Source: Aurelia coerulea (lineage: Eukaryota; Cnidaria; Scyphozoa; Semaeostomeae; Ulmaridae). From it: 64,000 bases of DNA. The stretch is from the NCBI GenBank assembly GCA_039566865.1, contig CM076944.1, forward strand, positions 11,492,501 through 11,556,500, in the 5' to 3' direction. Both the position numbers and the translations under genes were made by a program. How positions within the stretch are numbered: the stretch's first letter is position 1; every line of letters begins with the position of its first letter. Positions 24,534 to 37,521 of the stretch are shown here, in pieces. The notes beneath the pieces were generated by a model. It was not told where the DNA came from. It was given only the letters and a program-made list of their open reading frames with translations, and did no database searches.

Positions 24534-24840
24534 GGAGAAGTCTTCTCGCTGGTCCTAAGAGGATGCAATACACACCACAACCACCATTGGTACTTTCTAA
24601 AGGAATCAACGAAAAACGTACCAAACTAAAAAACCCACGATTCAAAGGAATTTGACGATAATTACAATAAACACAGAGTATAACACAAAGTTCATTCAAT
24701 AATCGATTTGAAAGCATTCTGTTGAATGCAGTACACGTGCACTGAGTGCTTTCTTGCCGCTTTCTTGGGCTAGACATTATACAGGTTACGTCACCACACT
24801 GATCTGGATATCAATGAAGCCCACTTGCTGTATAAGTGTT

Positions 24841-24912
24841 GCCGAGATAGCTCAGTCGGTAGAGCAACTGCCTAGAATGCAGAAGGTCGCGAGTTCAAAT
24901 CTCGCTCTCGTC
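24841..24912 (+). tRNA. tRNA-like sequence, AGA anticodon position (repeat-borne)
   Basis: 72-nt cloverleaf with intact A and B boxes and a perfect GCGAG/CTCGC T stem, followed by a T run. One of the cleanest copies. Confidence 0.5.
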
Positions 24913-25160
24913 ACTCTTTTTCCATTTTTCTATTTGTCAAAAAATTTATCAAATTATATGTTACAACTTCTACCAAAAATACCGTAAGACAATGGAAGGA
25001 AAAAGTGTGATGCTAAGGTGACGTAATTCTGTCAGGGTTGCGTCGAGGGCATAGAGCCGATCTACGTTTGGGACATTAGGTCGCATGGGCTAAACATTAT
25101 ACAGGTTACGTCACCACACTGATCTGGATATCAATGAAGCCCACTTTCTGTATAAGTGTG

Positions 25161-25232
25161 GCCGAGATAGCTCAGTCGGTAGAGCAACTGCCTAGAATGC
25201 AGAAGGTCGCGAGTTCAAATCTCGCTTTCGTC
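25161..25232 (+). tRNA. tRNA-like sequence, AGA anticodon position (repeat-borne)
   Basis: Same cloverleaf with one change in the acceptor 3' strand (TTTCGTC). A T run follows. Confidence 0.48.
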
Positions 25233-25275
25233 CCTCTTTTTACATTTTTCCATTTGTCGAAAAATTTACCAAATT

Positions 25276-26632
25276 AATTGATAGAAGGAAATATACTGCC
25301 ATGATTTTCATTGATCTAAAGAAAGCCTTTGATACAGTCGACCATCAAATTCTTCTGAATAAGATGCGTAATTACGGAATCGACAATTTTAAACACCAGT
25401 GGTTTAGTTCATACTTAAATAATCGCAGGCAGTTCTGCAAGGTCAACGGCGTCAGCTCCGATCCTGCTGAAATCAAAATGGGGGTAATTCAAGGTTCTTG
25501 CCTTGGATCACTTTTATTTTTGATTTACAATGATGACCTACCTTTTGCATTAAAAAGGGCAAAAGCAACAATGTATGCGGATGATACTGCAGTTTCGTTC
25601 TCTTCCGATAACATAGAAGAGATTTATGCTGTTGTCAATGCTGAACTTGCCTGCCTTGAGAAATGGTTACAGGGTAACAAGCTTTCCTTGAATGTTGTCA
25701 AGACACAGGCCATGATAATAGGATCGTTGCAAAAGTTGAGGAAAATTGATACACCAACGGTACCGATTCCTCATTTTCGAGTAAATGGAAATGATATCGA
25801 TCTTGTGAAGGAAATTAAATATCTTGGTCTTATGATCGATGATAATCTAAAATGGGAGAGCACTGTTAAATGTACACAGATTAAGATCTCTAGAGCTATA
25901 GGACTTTTGAAGTATGCTAAAAACACTATGTGCAAGAGGATACGTTAAGGAATATGTATCTTAGTATTGTTCAACCACATTTCAGTTATTGTGCTCTGTT
26001 TGGGGATGTTGCGGGGCAACTAAATTGAAAACCTTGCAGAAATTACAGAACAGAGCTGCTACAATTGTTACAAGTAGCCCTTTTGACACTCCAGCTGCTC
26101 CTCTATTGCAGCGGCTTGGATGGCCGACAATTGATAAACTCAGCAATCGAGAAACATGTAAAATGGTATATAAATCTTTAAATTACCTCGCACCTGAAAA
26201 CTTAGGAAACATTTTCTCCAGATTGTCTGATGTTTATACCAGGGTTTTACGCAATACCAAGTGCAATCTTGCTGTACCAAAAATGAGAACAGCTTACGGC
26301 CAAAAATCATTTGCGTTTCGTGGAGCCAATGCATGGAATAAACTCGACTCAGAAATTAAATTAGCCCCTTCGATTCAGTCATTTAAAAACGAAACTAAAA
26401 GCTTTGAATTGAGAATATTGAAGGAAAGCTGATCTGTATCGAAAGTATTATCTCTATTTTTTCTTTTTCACATTTAGTAGCTATTTAATAGGAAAATTTT
26501 GTTAATAGGTTGTATCTTTAGGTTTATTAGCTATTTTGTTTTGTTGCTGGGTCAATTGGAAAGCAGTTGCTTAATTATTTTACTGAATTGTTAAATATGT
26601 TTAAAATGAAAATGAAAAAGTAAAATGAAAAA
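25276..26632 (+). pseudogene. LINE 'B', 3' part: reverse transcriptase and 3' tail
   Basis: It continues LINE B from 9577. Frame 25301-25948 has MIFIDLKKAFDTVDH (motif A), MGVIQGSCLGSLLFLIY (motif B; Ile replaces the usual Pro), ATMYADDTAV (catalytic Asp pair intact) and KYLGLMIDDNLKW. After a frameshift near 25948 the frame 25989-26432 supplies CSVWGCCGATKLKTLQKLQNRAA and the C terminus (FRGANAWNKLDSEIK), with the stop at 26430-26432. A 3' UTR of about 170 bp ends in an (AAATG)-type tail at 26601-26632. LINE A resumes right after it. Confidence 0.8.
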
Positions 26633-26634
26633 TA

Positions 26635-27450
26635 TGCAAGAACAGATGGTGGAGACGCGGGCGTGGAAGAAAGCGAGAGGGCTGCAAGTAGAATCAGCTA
26701 AATGTAGGTTGTGTGGAAAATATGATGAGACTGTCAATCATCTGCTTGCAGGGTGCACAGTGTTAGCGGCGAAGGAATACCTAAGGCGACATAACAATGC
26801 ATTAATGATATTGGCTGTGGAGTGGGCGAAGAAGAAGAAGATCTTGAAAGAAGAAGAGAAATGGTACAAGATATCATGGACAAGTGGAACGGTTCCTGAA
26901 GAAGGAGGAAAAAAGCTGATATAGGATTTTGAATTCAAAATGAGACGTGAAACAACGGCAAGAAGACCAGACTTAGTCCTTGGAGATGAAGAACGTAAAT
27001 GTATTTGGATCGTCGACATGGCATGTCCTATGGATGAGAATGTTGGGGTGAAGTTCACAGAGAAACTCCGAAAGCATGAACAATTGGCTTTCGAAACAAG
27101 GGAAAAAAGACCTGGCTATAATGTGACTATTGTCCCAATGATAATAGGCTGTACGGCTAGAGGTGGCAAAGAGGTGATCAGACAGATAAAGAAAGTGATC
27201 GAAGATGAGGAAAAAGTGAACTTTGTTGCTAGCAAAATGATCAGAACAGTATTATTTGAAAACGAGACGATTCTACGAAAAGTTATATCTGGAATTATCC
27301 AGCCAGAATAGAGAACTACTGTTCATTTGTATTTTAGTTTGAGTTAAGTGGACGTTAGTACATAGAGCTGGCAAAGCTTGGCAGCTCTTTAGACGTATCT
27401 GTGGGATTTGTCAGACATAAGTCTTTTTCTGGCCGTACGGCTAATAGCTA
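26635..27450 (+). pseudogene. LINE 'A', 3' part: Cys/His knuckle and restriction-like endonuclease
   Basis: The frame resumes at ATGC. MQEQMVETRAWKKARG aligns with the A-Q-E-Q box of the related elements; the knuckle CRLCGKYDETVNHLLAGC follows at about 26704-26757. A stop and frameshift near 26920 lead to 26940-27311, which carries ARRPDLVLGDEERKCIWIVD (PD...D of the PD-(D/E)XK-like fold) and TIVPMIIGC. The protein ends at 27311; a 3' UTR of ~140 bp ends in (TAA)n. Domain order RT-knuckle-nuclease marks the R2/R4-type LINEs. Confidence 0.75.
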
Positions 27451-27607
<157 letters not shown>

Positions 27608-27671
27608 CTAAACCACCATCATGTGTTAACAGAAAATAAATATAAAAAGACAACTGTTAAATGCCTCAAAC

Positions 27672-27694
27672 GTTTCGATAAAAATCTTCGTCAG
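27672..27694 (-). ncRNA. candidate hammerhead ribozyme core
   Basis: On the minus strand: CTGACGA, a short stem (GAT...ATC) with a T loop, then GAAAC. This agrees with the conserved hammerhead boxes CUGANGA and GAAA. Stem III would be minimal, as in the small hammerheads of Penelope-like elements. Stems I and III need folding by computer to confirm. Confidence 0.5.
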
Positions 27695-28176
27695 TGTGAG
27701 CTATTTACAGGGCAGCCAAGTATCTATAGTAAACAATTATTTACATCACAATACATACACTTTAAAATAAAATATAATTTACAATTGAATACATGATACA
27801 TAAACAAGTTCTAAAAAAACACATAAGTCAGCCTAAAATCAATACCCAAAAGACCATTGTCGTTGTATTCTTATGAAATGTTGCCATTTAAGAGCTGTGC
27901 ATTGAGCTTTTGGTAGTTTAATTGAAATGTGAAGAGGAACTGGGAGCCTTTATGAACCACTTGAGACTGTGCCAACTTATTTCTGTGGCTCCCCCAGGTA
28001 ACTTTCCATGGATTCGCTAGCCGCTAAACTATTTTAGCAAATGCTGAATCCAGGATAGCCCGATAGGGGATTCCACCCTACCACCACGTGCAGAAAGGCA
28101 CGAAGTTACAGAGGGAACCACAAAAATTGGCGTTAGCGCAGCCTCCCTTGACACCCTTCAGATGTAATGGTAAAAT

Positions 28177-28689
28177 CTATGCTGTTCCACACGCAAACAT
28201 GTCTAATTCCACATCTGCCGCTCTTTCATTGAGACCATTTGGCGAGAACGTTCCAAGCCGATACTGCCAGTAAAGTTCTTTTCTCCGAAGTGAATAAACA
28301 TCCTCTGCCCCGTCGATTATTTTTATCCCAACCGTAAATGCCCCGTTGTGTCCGTTTTCAAAAAAATGCGCAAAAAAGCTTGCTTGTGGAATAGGTTTCC
28401 CCCTGTCAAGGGAGCCTTCGTTATGTTTGCGTGAATAAGACCTAAAGTATGACTTGTAAACATTAAATCTTTGCCGAAATTTTGTCTTAGTACTCCCCAC
28501 ATATTTTTTGTTACAACGATCACATTGCAACAGATAAACCACGTATTCGGAATTACAGTCATACTTTCCAGAAAACGTTTGAAACGACCTTGTTGAGTTG
28601 AAATTTTGGAAAGTATCTCCCTCCCTCATTAAAGGACAAATCTGACAACTTCTTCTACCATTACATCTGAAGGTGCCCTTTTCCATCAA
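28177..28689 (-). CDS. GIY-YIG endonuclease domain of a Penelope-like element
   Basis: 170-codon frame. Upstream Cys cluster (GRRSCQICPLM, YLLQCDRCNKKYVG) leads into the GIY-YIG motif: VVYLLQC as the GIY strand and KKYVGSTKTKFRQRFN as the YIG strand with the catalytic Arg region; then HFFENGHNG and a catalytic Glu region ending RRKELYWQYRLGTFSPNGLNER, a signature of Penelope-like endonucleases. The 3' half is intact with a proper stop. The RT that should precede it is absent. The frame starts at ATG but this is probably internal to the original protein. Confidence 0.8.
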   Translation of the reverse strand: MMEKGTFRCNGRRSCQICPLMREGDTFQNFNSTRSFQTFSGKYDCNSEYVVYLLQCDRCNKKYVGSTKTKFRQRFNVYKSYFRSYSRKHNEGSLDRGKPIPQASFFAHFFENGHNGAFTVGIKIIDGAEDVYSLRRKELYWQYRLGTFSPNGLNERAADVELDMFACGTA

Positions 28690-28731
28690 CTCTTCATCGA
28701 GATTTGCAAGTTTTGCCCTTACGAGTTTGTC

Positions 28732-28768
28732 ATATTATTATTATTATTATTATAATAATATTAATAAT

Positions 28769-28815
<47 letters not shown>

Positions 28816-28856
28816 TAATAATAATAATAATAATGATAATAATGATAATAATAATA
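28732..28856. repeat. (TTA)n switching to (TAA)n
   Basis: About seven TTA units (28732-28752) meet about 33 TAA units with some GAT variants. The switch in strand makes a short perfect hairpin at 28735-28770. Confidence 0.95.
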
Positions 28857-29914
28857 GCTTCAAAACAACCACAGTGGGGCTAAACTCGTACCTGGAACAA
28901 ACAGAAGATCCCCTTCTCAAACTTGTGTACCGGCATGAAAACAGCAAGAAGCTTTATTCTGTTGCAAAAGATGCCAGAAAATTTAAAGGAGAGTTAGAAG
29001 TGCCAGACACTGCTAGAATACAACAAGAAAAAATCACTTTATTTGCTAAAAGAGTAAAGCAGGAGACAAAGAAGAAGGCACATGAGAAGATGAGACAGAT
29101 ATGAAAAGGAAAACCGATGCATGGCCAGTATCCAACTAGGGTGAATAAGCCAGATGTTGAAATAGAACAGATTCACAAATGGCTTAAGAGTCCTGGACTT
29201 AAAGGAGAAACTGAGGGATTGATAATTGCTGCACAGGATCAAAGCTTAGCAACAAGATCATACCACAATAAGATCATCAAAGACGGCACTGACCCCGAGT
29301 GTAGGATGTGCAATGAATTCGAGGAAACTATTGACCATATTGTAGCCGGCTGTCCAGTACTTGCAAAGACGGAATATATACAGCGACATGACAAGGCAGC
29401 AGGATACCTACATTGGAGAATATGCAAAAATTAGCATTTCCCAACTGCAGATAAGTGGTATGAGCACAAACCTGAGAAAGTGACTGAAAATGAAGCTGCC
29501 ACCATACTATGGGACATGCCTGTAAGCACAGACAAAGAGATAAAAGCTAATAGACCGGACATAATTACCAAAGACAAGAAAGAAAAGAAATGCATTATGA
29601 TTGAAATGAGTATACCATCTGAAAGAAATGTATCGATCAAAGAAGTAGAGAAGCTGTCCAAGTATGAAGATCTTGAAATTGACGTAACAAAAATGTGGGA
29701 AATGAAGACATCGACAGTTCCAATTGTAGTGGGAGCACTGGAACTCATCAAGAAAGTCCTTGAGAAGTACGTCAGTCAAATTCCTGGCCACATACGGATT
29801 GAAGAATTGCAGAAGATTGCTCTCCTCGGAAGCGCCCACATCCTGAGAAGAACGTTGTCCATCAAGTGAACACTGCTGTTGCCTTAGGGACATGGACTGA
29901 CCTCGGCACAGTGG
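28857..29914 (+). pseudogene. restriction-like-endonuclease LINE fragment 'G'
   Basis: 5'-truncated C-terminal half, starting against (TAA)n. Frames 28857-29104, 29117-29434 and 29480-29869 together give a basic coiled stretch, WLKSPGLKGETEGLIIAAQDQ, the knuckle CRMCNEFEETIDHIVAGC (about 29310), WYEHKPEKVTENEA, then NRPDIITKDKKEKKCIMIEMSIP, where the second acidic position is Glu instead of Asp, and TVPIVVGAL. Stops at 29102 and 29432 and a frameshift break it. A short 3' UTR ends in the next (TAA)n. Confidence 0.75.
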
Positions 29915-29976
29915 CAATAATAATAATAGTAATAATAATAATAATAATAATAACAATAATAATAATAATAATAATA
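29915..29976. repeat. (TAA)n microsatellite
   Basis: About 20 units with AGT and AAC variants, between LINE fragments G and H. Confidence 0.95.
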
Positions 29977-31145
29977 CATGGGCTGTTTCAGTGGTAAGAT
30001 ACTCTGCTCCCTTTCTAGACTTGAGGAAAGAAGAGATTCAAGAATTAGATAGACGTACTAGGAAACTAATGACGATGCACAAAGCACTCCTTCCAAAAAG
30101 CAATGTAGATCGGCTGTATATTTCACGAAATGAAGGTGGTAGAGGACTTCTCAGCGTTGAAGATACGATAGAAACATCAAAAATTGGACTAGAGAGATAC
30201 GTACAGGAGAGCAAGGAACGACTATTGAGTGCAGCTAAAAGATCGCACATGGAAGTGAAGGAAACAGTGAAACAATATAAAGATCGAAGAGCAAAAGAGC
30301 GCAAGGAAAACTGGAAGGAGAAAGTCCTGCATGGCCAATTTATTAGACAAACTGAGAAGATTGCTGGAAGGGAAAGGTGGAAATGGTTGAAAAATAGTGG
30401 CATTAAGAGGGAGACCGAGACTCTCATCCTAGCAGCTCAAGAGCAAGCCATTAGGAAAAACCTCATCAAAGCCAAAATCGACAAAACACAGGAGGACAGT
30501 AGATGTAGAATGTGCTGTAAGGTTGATGAAACTATCAATCATCTCATCAGCGAATGTAGCAAAATGGCACAGAAAGAATACAAGAATAGACATGATTGGG
30601 TCGGGAGAAGAATGCACTGGGACATATGCAGGAAGTTTGGGGTACATGTAAGCGAGAAGTGGTACAACCATGAGCCAGAAAGTGTGGTTGAAAATGATAC
30701 TTGCAAGGTACTGTGGGACTTTACCATCCAGACCGATCATGTAATTGAAGCTAGAAGGCCAGATTTAATTTTGATCGAGAAGGAGGAAAACAACTGCATC
30801 ATCGTTGACTTTGCCATCCCATATGATACCCGGATAGAGCAGAAGGAGAAAGAGAAAGTCGAGAAATACCAGGATTTAAAGAAAGAACTACAGAAACTAT
30901 GGAATATAAAGGTGAAAGTAGTACCCATTGTCATCGGGGCATTAGGAACACCACCAAAAGACATCAAAAGGAGAGTAGAAGAACTGGGAGTTGAGACCAG
31001 AATTGAAGAGGTGCAGAAGACTGTTATCCTGCAAACTGCACGGATCCTGAGAAAAGTCCTTGAAAATTGAGGAGACTTGCTGTCACCAATATCAAGGAGA
31101 CATTACCGCTGAAGGGAATGACATTTTATCAGTGTGCGATAATTC
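29977..31145 (+). mobile_element. restriction-like-endonuclease LINE fragment 'H'
   Basis: 5'-truncated just after the RT active site and flush with (TAA)n. One uninterrupted frame runs to 31070, followed by a 75-bp 3' UTR (GAGACTTGCTGTCACC...) and the next (TAA)n. It is close in sequence to fragments I (33441) and K (34706). Confidence 0.8.
29991..31070 (+). CDS. fragment H protein: thumb, knuckle and PD-(D/E)XK-like nuclease
   Basis: 359 codons, open from the truncation point; the first codon counted is GTG, so there is no genuine start. It contains RKLMTMHKALLPKSN, EGGRGLLSVEDTI (GGRGL box), WKWLKNSGIKRETETL, AAQEQAIRKN, the knuckle CRMCCKVDETINHLISEC near residue 170, WYNHEPESVVEND, then IEARRPDLILIEKEENNCI-IVDFAIPYD (PD...D) near 255-285, KYQDLKKELQKLW with the Lys/Tyr that follows in this fold, and VVPIVIGALGTPPK. 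No stops. In R2/R4-type LINEs this nuclease nicks the target DNA for target-primed reverse transcription. Confidence 0.82.
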   Translation: MVRYSAPFLDLRKEEIQELDRRTRKLMTMHKALLPKSNVDRLYISRNEGGRGLLSVEDTIETSKIGLERYVQESKERLLSAAKRSHMEVKETVKQYKDRRAKERKENWKEKVLHGQFIRQTEKIAGRERWKWLKNSGIKRETETLILAAQEQAIRKNLIKAKIDKTQEDSRCRMCCKVDETINHLISECSKMAQKEYKNRHDWVGRRMHWDICRKFGVHVSEKWYNHEPESVVENDTCKVLWDFTIQTDHVIEARRPDLILIEKEENNCIIVDFAIPYDTRIEQKEKEKVEKYQDLKKELQKLWNIKVKVVPIVIGALGTPPKDIKRRVEELGVETRIEEVQKTVILQTARILRKVLEN

Positions 31146-32517
<1,372 letters not shown>

Positions 32518-33165
32518 CAATGTGCCCAACAAGCGATGGGATTGAGGATACGGAGCACTTTTTGTTGCTCTGCCCTTCATTTGATGTTCAACGACAAGAT
32601 CTTCTCGCTGGAATTGTTGAATCATTACGACCAGTCGTACAAATTGCCGATCTTTCAAATGATGCTTTGACCCAGCTTTTGTTATATGGTGATCACGACC
32701 TTTCTAACGACTTGAATAGAAGTATACTCAAATTTACTTTACGTTTTATCCACGAAACTGGTCGGTTTGATTGAGAATTTTCCAACCTTAGTTATTAAGC
32801 AACCACCAAGTCCCGTAAAGTAAATGTTCTTTTTCTTTGTAAATTCTTTTTCACATCAGATGTCAGGCATTTTATCTACTACAACGAACGAGTTGCGCTT
32901 GCGACATCATTTAAGTCATCGCAACCCTGACCTGACATCTGATGTGGAATAGAATCTAGTACAATATCCAGTAGTTATTAATCGTTTGTAGTGTAGTCGT
33001 AGTTAGTTGAACGTTGCGTGTCTTTTATATTGGCCATGGGGTAGTCATTGTCTTTCGCTCCCCATGGCATCGTACTTGTAGTGTCGTATAGTAATTAGAA
33101 AGGTATAGTTAAATGTAAAATGCATTGTAAATTTTTATATTTGTATAAAAAAAAAATAAATAAAA
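32518..33165 (+). pseudogene. 5'-truncated LINE D relative (C terminus and 3' UTR)
   Basis: Frame 32520-32774 encodes MCPTSDGIEDTEHFLLLCPSF and FIHETGRFD, matching the LINE D C terminus closely. The ~390-bp 3' UTR follows and ends in an A-rich tail (about 33150-33165). The UTR contains an inverted repeat, ACATCAGATGTCAGG (about 32846-32860) against CCTGACATCTGATGT (about 32930-32944), that may be a 3' stem recognised by the RT. The plus orientation is opposite to LINE D. Confidence 0.8.
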
Positions 33166-34352
<1,187 letters not shown>

Positions 34353-34705
34353 AAATATACGATAAATACTACAACCATGTGGTGACGAAAGACCATAAGG
34401 TACTTGAAAACGACCAAGTACAATTATTGTAGGACTTTTCTATCCAAACTGAAACTCGCATAGATCATAACAAACCAGATATCATGCTGAAGAATAAGAA
34501 AGAAAAGAGTTGCCAGATAATCGATGTAGCATGTCCATTTGACACTCGAGTAAAGCAGAAAGAGGAGGAGAAGCTGGAACATCATAACGATCTGAAATAC
34601 CAAATTTTTGAAAATGTGGAAGGATGAAGTAAAGAAAGCTGCAATAATACCAGTGGTCATTTGGGTGTTTGGAGTAGTCTCGAAAAAATTCAAGAATTAC
34701 ATTGC
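34353..34705 (+). pseudogene. restriction-like-endonuclease LINE fragment 'J' (nuclease only)
   Basis: A small, decayed nuclease piece: NKPDIMLKNKKEKSCQ-IIDVACPFD around 34470-34545, LEHHNDLKYQI, and after a frameshift a [12 protein letters not shown] block (the usual VPIVIGAL-K box). An in-frame TAG stands at 34432. It differs from fragments H and I, so a separate family. It runs directly into fragment K. Confidence 0.65.
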
Positions 34706-37390
34706 ATGTTGCATGTAAAGAAGGGGAAGAAAGAGGAGCCATGGTGGAAGCGACGTATTGAAGGAGATATAAAGAAGTTGAAGAAAGATATCAATATACT
34801 TGAAAGAGAAAAAAGAGGTCAGACTGGTGTGAGAGGGAAAAGGAAGGTCAAGAGTTTAGGTGATAGGTATGGAATCAAAAGAAAAGGTCTCACAACTATT
34901 ATTGAAGAATTGAAGCAAAGGTTGGTAGCAAAAGCTGCGAAGATAAAGAGGTATGGAGATAGAATAACACAATTCAGACAGAATCGAATGTTTGCAGTGG
35001 AGCAGAAAAAAGTGTATAAAGAACTGAACCGGGAAGCTAGTGGCGAGAGTGTAATACCGGATGCTGAAGAGAGTAAAAAGTTTTGGAGTGAGATCTGGAG
35101 CATAGAAAAAGGACATAACAGACAAGCAGATTGGTTGCAAGATCTGAAAAGAGAACAAAACAACGTGAATATGAGAGAGATGGAGATCACAGTAGAGATG
35201 GTTAAAAAACAGAGTAGAAAGATCCCTAATTGGAAGGCTCCAGGAAGAGACGGTGTTCAAGGCTATTGGATCAAGCAACTGTCATCATTGCACGAAAGAA
35301 TAGCAAATCAGCTGAATGAAATCATATGTGGCGCAAACCGGCTACCTGAGTGGATGACATATGGGAGGACTGTTCTATGTCAGAAGGATCCTGCTAAGGG
35401 CAGAGCAGTTGATAATTATCGACCCATATCCTGCCTACCCTTAATGTGGAAGTTACTCACGGGCATGATTGCAGAAGAGATATATGGTTTCTTGGAAAGG
35501 GAGAAAATATTACCAGATGAACAGAAGGGTTGTCGAAAGGGGAGTCGTGGAACAAAGGACCAACTATTGATAGACAAAACTGTGCTGAAAGATTGTAAAA
35601 GGAGAAAGACTAATCTAGCTATGGCGTGGATTGACTACAAAAAGGCATACGACATGGTTCCCCATAGCTGGATTATAGAGTGCCTGGAAACATTCGGGAT
35701 AGCAGAGAATGTTAGAACATTCATGAGTGACAGTATGCGATCATGGAAGCTAGAATTAACATCGGCTGGTGAAAGGTTGGGAGATGTGCATATTCAGAGA
35801 GGAATTTTCCAGGGGGACAGCCTATCTCCACTACTGTTTGTGTTATGTCTGATTCCACTGACATTGATCTTGAGGAAAGTAGCAGCTTTTTATGAATGGG
35901 GTGACAAGGAATTCAGAGTCAATCATCTATTATTCATGGATGATCTCAAATTGTTTGCCAAGAATCAGGACCAAATAGATTCACTAGTACAAACTGTACA
36001 TCTCTTCAGCGAAGACATCGGGATGCAATTCGGTTTAAAAAAGTGTGGAGTGCTGGTAATGAAGAGAGGAAAAGTTGTGAACCAAAATGGTATTGCGCTT
36101 CCGAATGGGCAAATTATGAAAGAAATCGATGAAAATGGATACAAGTATCTGGGTATTGTGGAAATGGATAAGATCAAAGAAACGGACATGAAAGACAAGT
36201 TTGCAAGCGAATATAAAAGGAGGTTGAAATTGGTTTTAAAATCGAAATTGAATGGCAGGAATAAGATCTTGGCAATTAACACGTGGGCTGTATCAGTATT
36301 GAGATATGGAGCAGGTATCCTGAAATGGACAAAGGATGAATTAAAGAAAATGGATAGGAAATCGAGGAAGATCATGACAATACATGGTGCATTTCACCCT
36401 AAGAGTGATACAGACAGGTTATATTTGACTAGAGAGAAAGGGGGACGTGGACTGATTAGCTGCGAGGATTGCGTTAGAAGTGAGGAGAATAATTTGGGGT
36501 GGTATGTCAGGAATTCTGTTGAGTCATTGATTCGAGGTGTTAGGCTTGCTAAAGTGATAGACACTGAATATGTTGTCAGTAAGGATGAGTTCAAAAGGAT
36601 ATGGATGAATGAGAAAGAACAAGGATGGAAGGAAAAAAGAATGTATGGTCAGTTTGTTAGAGAGATGCCGGAATCAATCGATGCAAAGGAGACATGGAAG
36701 TGGCTGAGAAAAGCTGATCTAAAGATACAAACGGAGTCACTTTTGTGTGCAGCACAAGAACAGGCCCTCCGAACAAATTATGTTAAACACCATATTGACA
36801 AATCAGCAGAGTCACCACTTTGTAGGATGTGCGAAGAGAAAGGCGAAACTGTACATCACATTGTCAGTGAGTGCAAGAAGTTGGCACAGAAAGAATATAA
36901 ACGAAGACACGACAATGTTGCGAGAATGGTGCATTGGCATTTATGCAAGAAATATGATCTAGAAAGGGCAGACAAATGGTATGAGCATTCCCCTGACGGT
37001 GTAGTTGAAACTGACGAGGTAAAGCTACTATGGGATGTGAACATTCAATGTGATCATGTAATCGAGGCAAGGAGACCGGACATAGTTGTTGTGAATAAAG
37101 GTGAAAGAAAATGCACTATAATTGACATTGCTGTGCCAGGTGATAGTAGGACTAGTGACAAGGAAAAAGAGAAAGTGGATAAATATCAAGATTTGAAAAG
37201 GGAAATCAAGAGGATTTGGAACATGAGAAGTGTGATAGTAGTACCTGTGATTGTCGGTGCACTTGGAAGTGTAACCAAGAAACTGGATGAATGGCTGGAA
37301 AAACTGGACATCACAATAAATACAGCAATCCTACAGAAGACGACGCTATTAGGAACAGCCAAGATATTGAGAAAAGTACTTGAGTACTAA
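34661..37390 (+). CDS. LINE K ORF: RT, Cys/His knuckle and PD-(D/E)XK-like nuclease
   Basis: 909 codons open; the frame starts at a TTG and its first ~15 codons belong to fragment J, so the native start is lost. In order: Lys-rich helices (35-130), [17 protein letters not shown] (about 188), [17 protein letters not shown] (about 250), [34 protein letters not shown] (motif A, about 325), [15 protein letters not shown] (motif B, about 385), [12 protein letters not shown] (active site FMDD, about 425), [12 protein letters not shown] (about 595), [10 protein letters not shown], knuckle [18 protein letters not shown] (about 725), [28 protein letters not shown] (PD...D, about 805-830), [24 protein letters not shown]. 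All catalytic residues seen are intact. FMDD, the knuckle and the nuclease are typical of the R2/R4 group. Confidence 0.88.
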   Translation: MGVWSSLEKIQELHCMLHVKKGKKEEPWWKRRIEGDIKKLKKDINILEREKRGQTGVRGKRKVKSLGDRYGIKRKGLTTIIEELKQRLVAKAAKIKRYGDRITQFRQNRMFAVEQKKVYKELNREASGESVIPDAEESKKFWSEIWSIEKGHNRQADWLQDLKREQNNVNMREMEITVEMVKKQSRKIPNWKAPGRDGVQGYWIKQLSSLHERIANQLNEIICGANRLPEWMTYGRTVLCQKDPAKGRAVDNYRPISCLPLMWKLLTGMIAEEIYGFLEREKILPDEQKGCRKGSRGTKDQLLIDKTVLKDCKRRKTNLAMAWIDYKKAYDMVPHSWIIECLETFGIAENVRTFMSDSMRSWKLELTSAGERLGDVHIQRGIFQGDSLSPLLFVLCLIPLTLILRKVAAFYEWGDKEFRVNHLLFMDDLKLFAKNQDQIDSLVQTVHLFSEDIGMQFGLKKCGVLVMKRGKVVNQNGIALPNGQIMKEIDENGYKYLGIVEMDKIKETDMKDKFASEYKRRLKLVLKSKLNGRNKILAINTWAVSVLRYGAGILKWTKDELKKMDRKSRKIMTIHGAFHPKSDTDRLYLTREKGGRGLISCEDCVRSEENNLGWYVRNSVESLIRGVRLAKVIDTEYVVSKDEFKRIWMNEKEQGWKEKRMYGQFVREMPESIDAKETWKWLRKADLKIQTESLLCAAQEQALRTNYVKHHIDKSAESPLCRMCEEKGETVHHIVSECKKLAQKEYKRRHDNVARMVHWHLCKKYDLERADKWYEHSPDGVVETDEVKLLWDVNIQCDHVIEARRPDIVVVNKGERKCTIIDIAVPGDSRTSDKEKEKVDKYQDLKREIKRIWNMRSVIVVPVIVGALGSVTKKLDEWLEKLDITINTAILQKTTLLGTAKILRKVLEY

Positions 37391-37487
37391 AAGAGAATGA
37401 CCCCAAGGGACCCTTGGTCATGGGTTGTGACCCGCTCCCTTGGGATGTAAATTCGGCGATGAGAACTGCCAGTGCTTAAAGCAGAAA

Positions 37488-37488
<1 letters not shown>
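34706..37488 (+). mobile_element. restriction-like-endonuclease LINE 'K' (R4/Dong-like), longest copy
   Basis: About 2.7 kb of continuous coding sequence from the RT N-terminal region to the nuclease, then a ~95-bp 3' UTR ending in (TAA)n. It is the most complete of the series. The extreme N terminus and 5' UTR are missing or replaced by fragment J. It is intact enough to be a recent insertion. Confidence 0.85.

Positions 37489-37521
<33 letters not shown>
37489..37521. repeat. (TAA)n microsatellite
   Basis: Eleven units at the 3' end of LINE K. Last of the nine tracts. Confidence 0.95.

Larger units (their letters stand above)
20214..24765 (-). mobile_element. LINE 'D', near full-length CR1/jockey-like retrotransposon with 13-bp TSD
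   Basis: 4.55-kb element. The 3' poly-A appears as a T run at 20214-20234. The flanking duplication TGGGCTAGACATT is perfect (20201-20213, 24766-24778). A 5' UTR of about 230 bp (24534-24765) precedes an ORF with a hydrophobic N terminus, a 2A-like motif, an apurinic-type endonuclease and RT. One frameshift near 21950 separates the last third of the protein. A second, 5'-truncated member of this family lies at 32518-33165. It is the best preserved LINE in the window. Confidence 0.9.
24779..25275 (+). mobile_element. tRNA-like repeat cluster, right part
   Basis: It resumes after LINE D and holds two further tRNA-like heads 320 bp apart. It ends at AAATTTACCAAATTA just before LINE B resumes at ATTGATAGAAGG. 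The same 12 bases with one change stand at the left joint (ATTGATAGAGGG near 9563), supporting one insertion event for the ancestral repeat, followed by growth or rearrangement. Confidence 0.7.

Noticed and set aside
9641..25232. Six functional tRNA-Ser(AGA) genes
   Set aside because: The variable arm is too short for tRNA-Ser, position 27-43 and 2-71 pairs are mismatched, and every copy sits in the same repeat unit.
34661..34705. Native N terminus of LINE K
   Set aside because: The first codons come from fragment J and the frame opens at TTG; no true start is visible.
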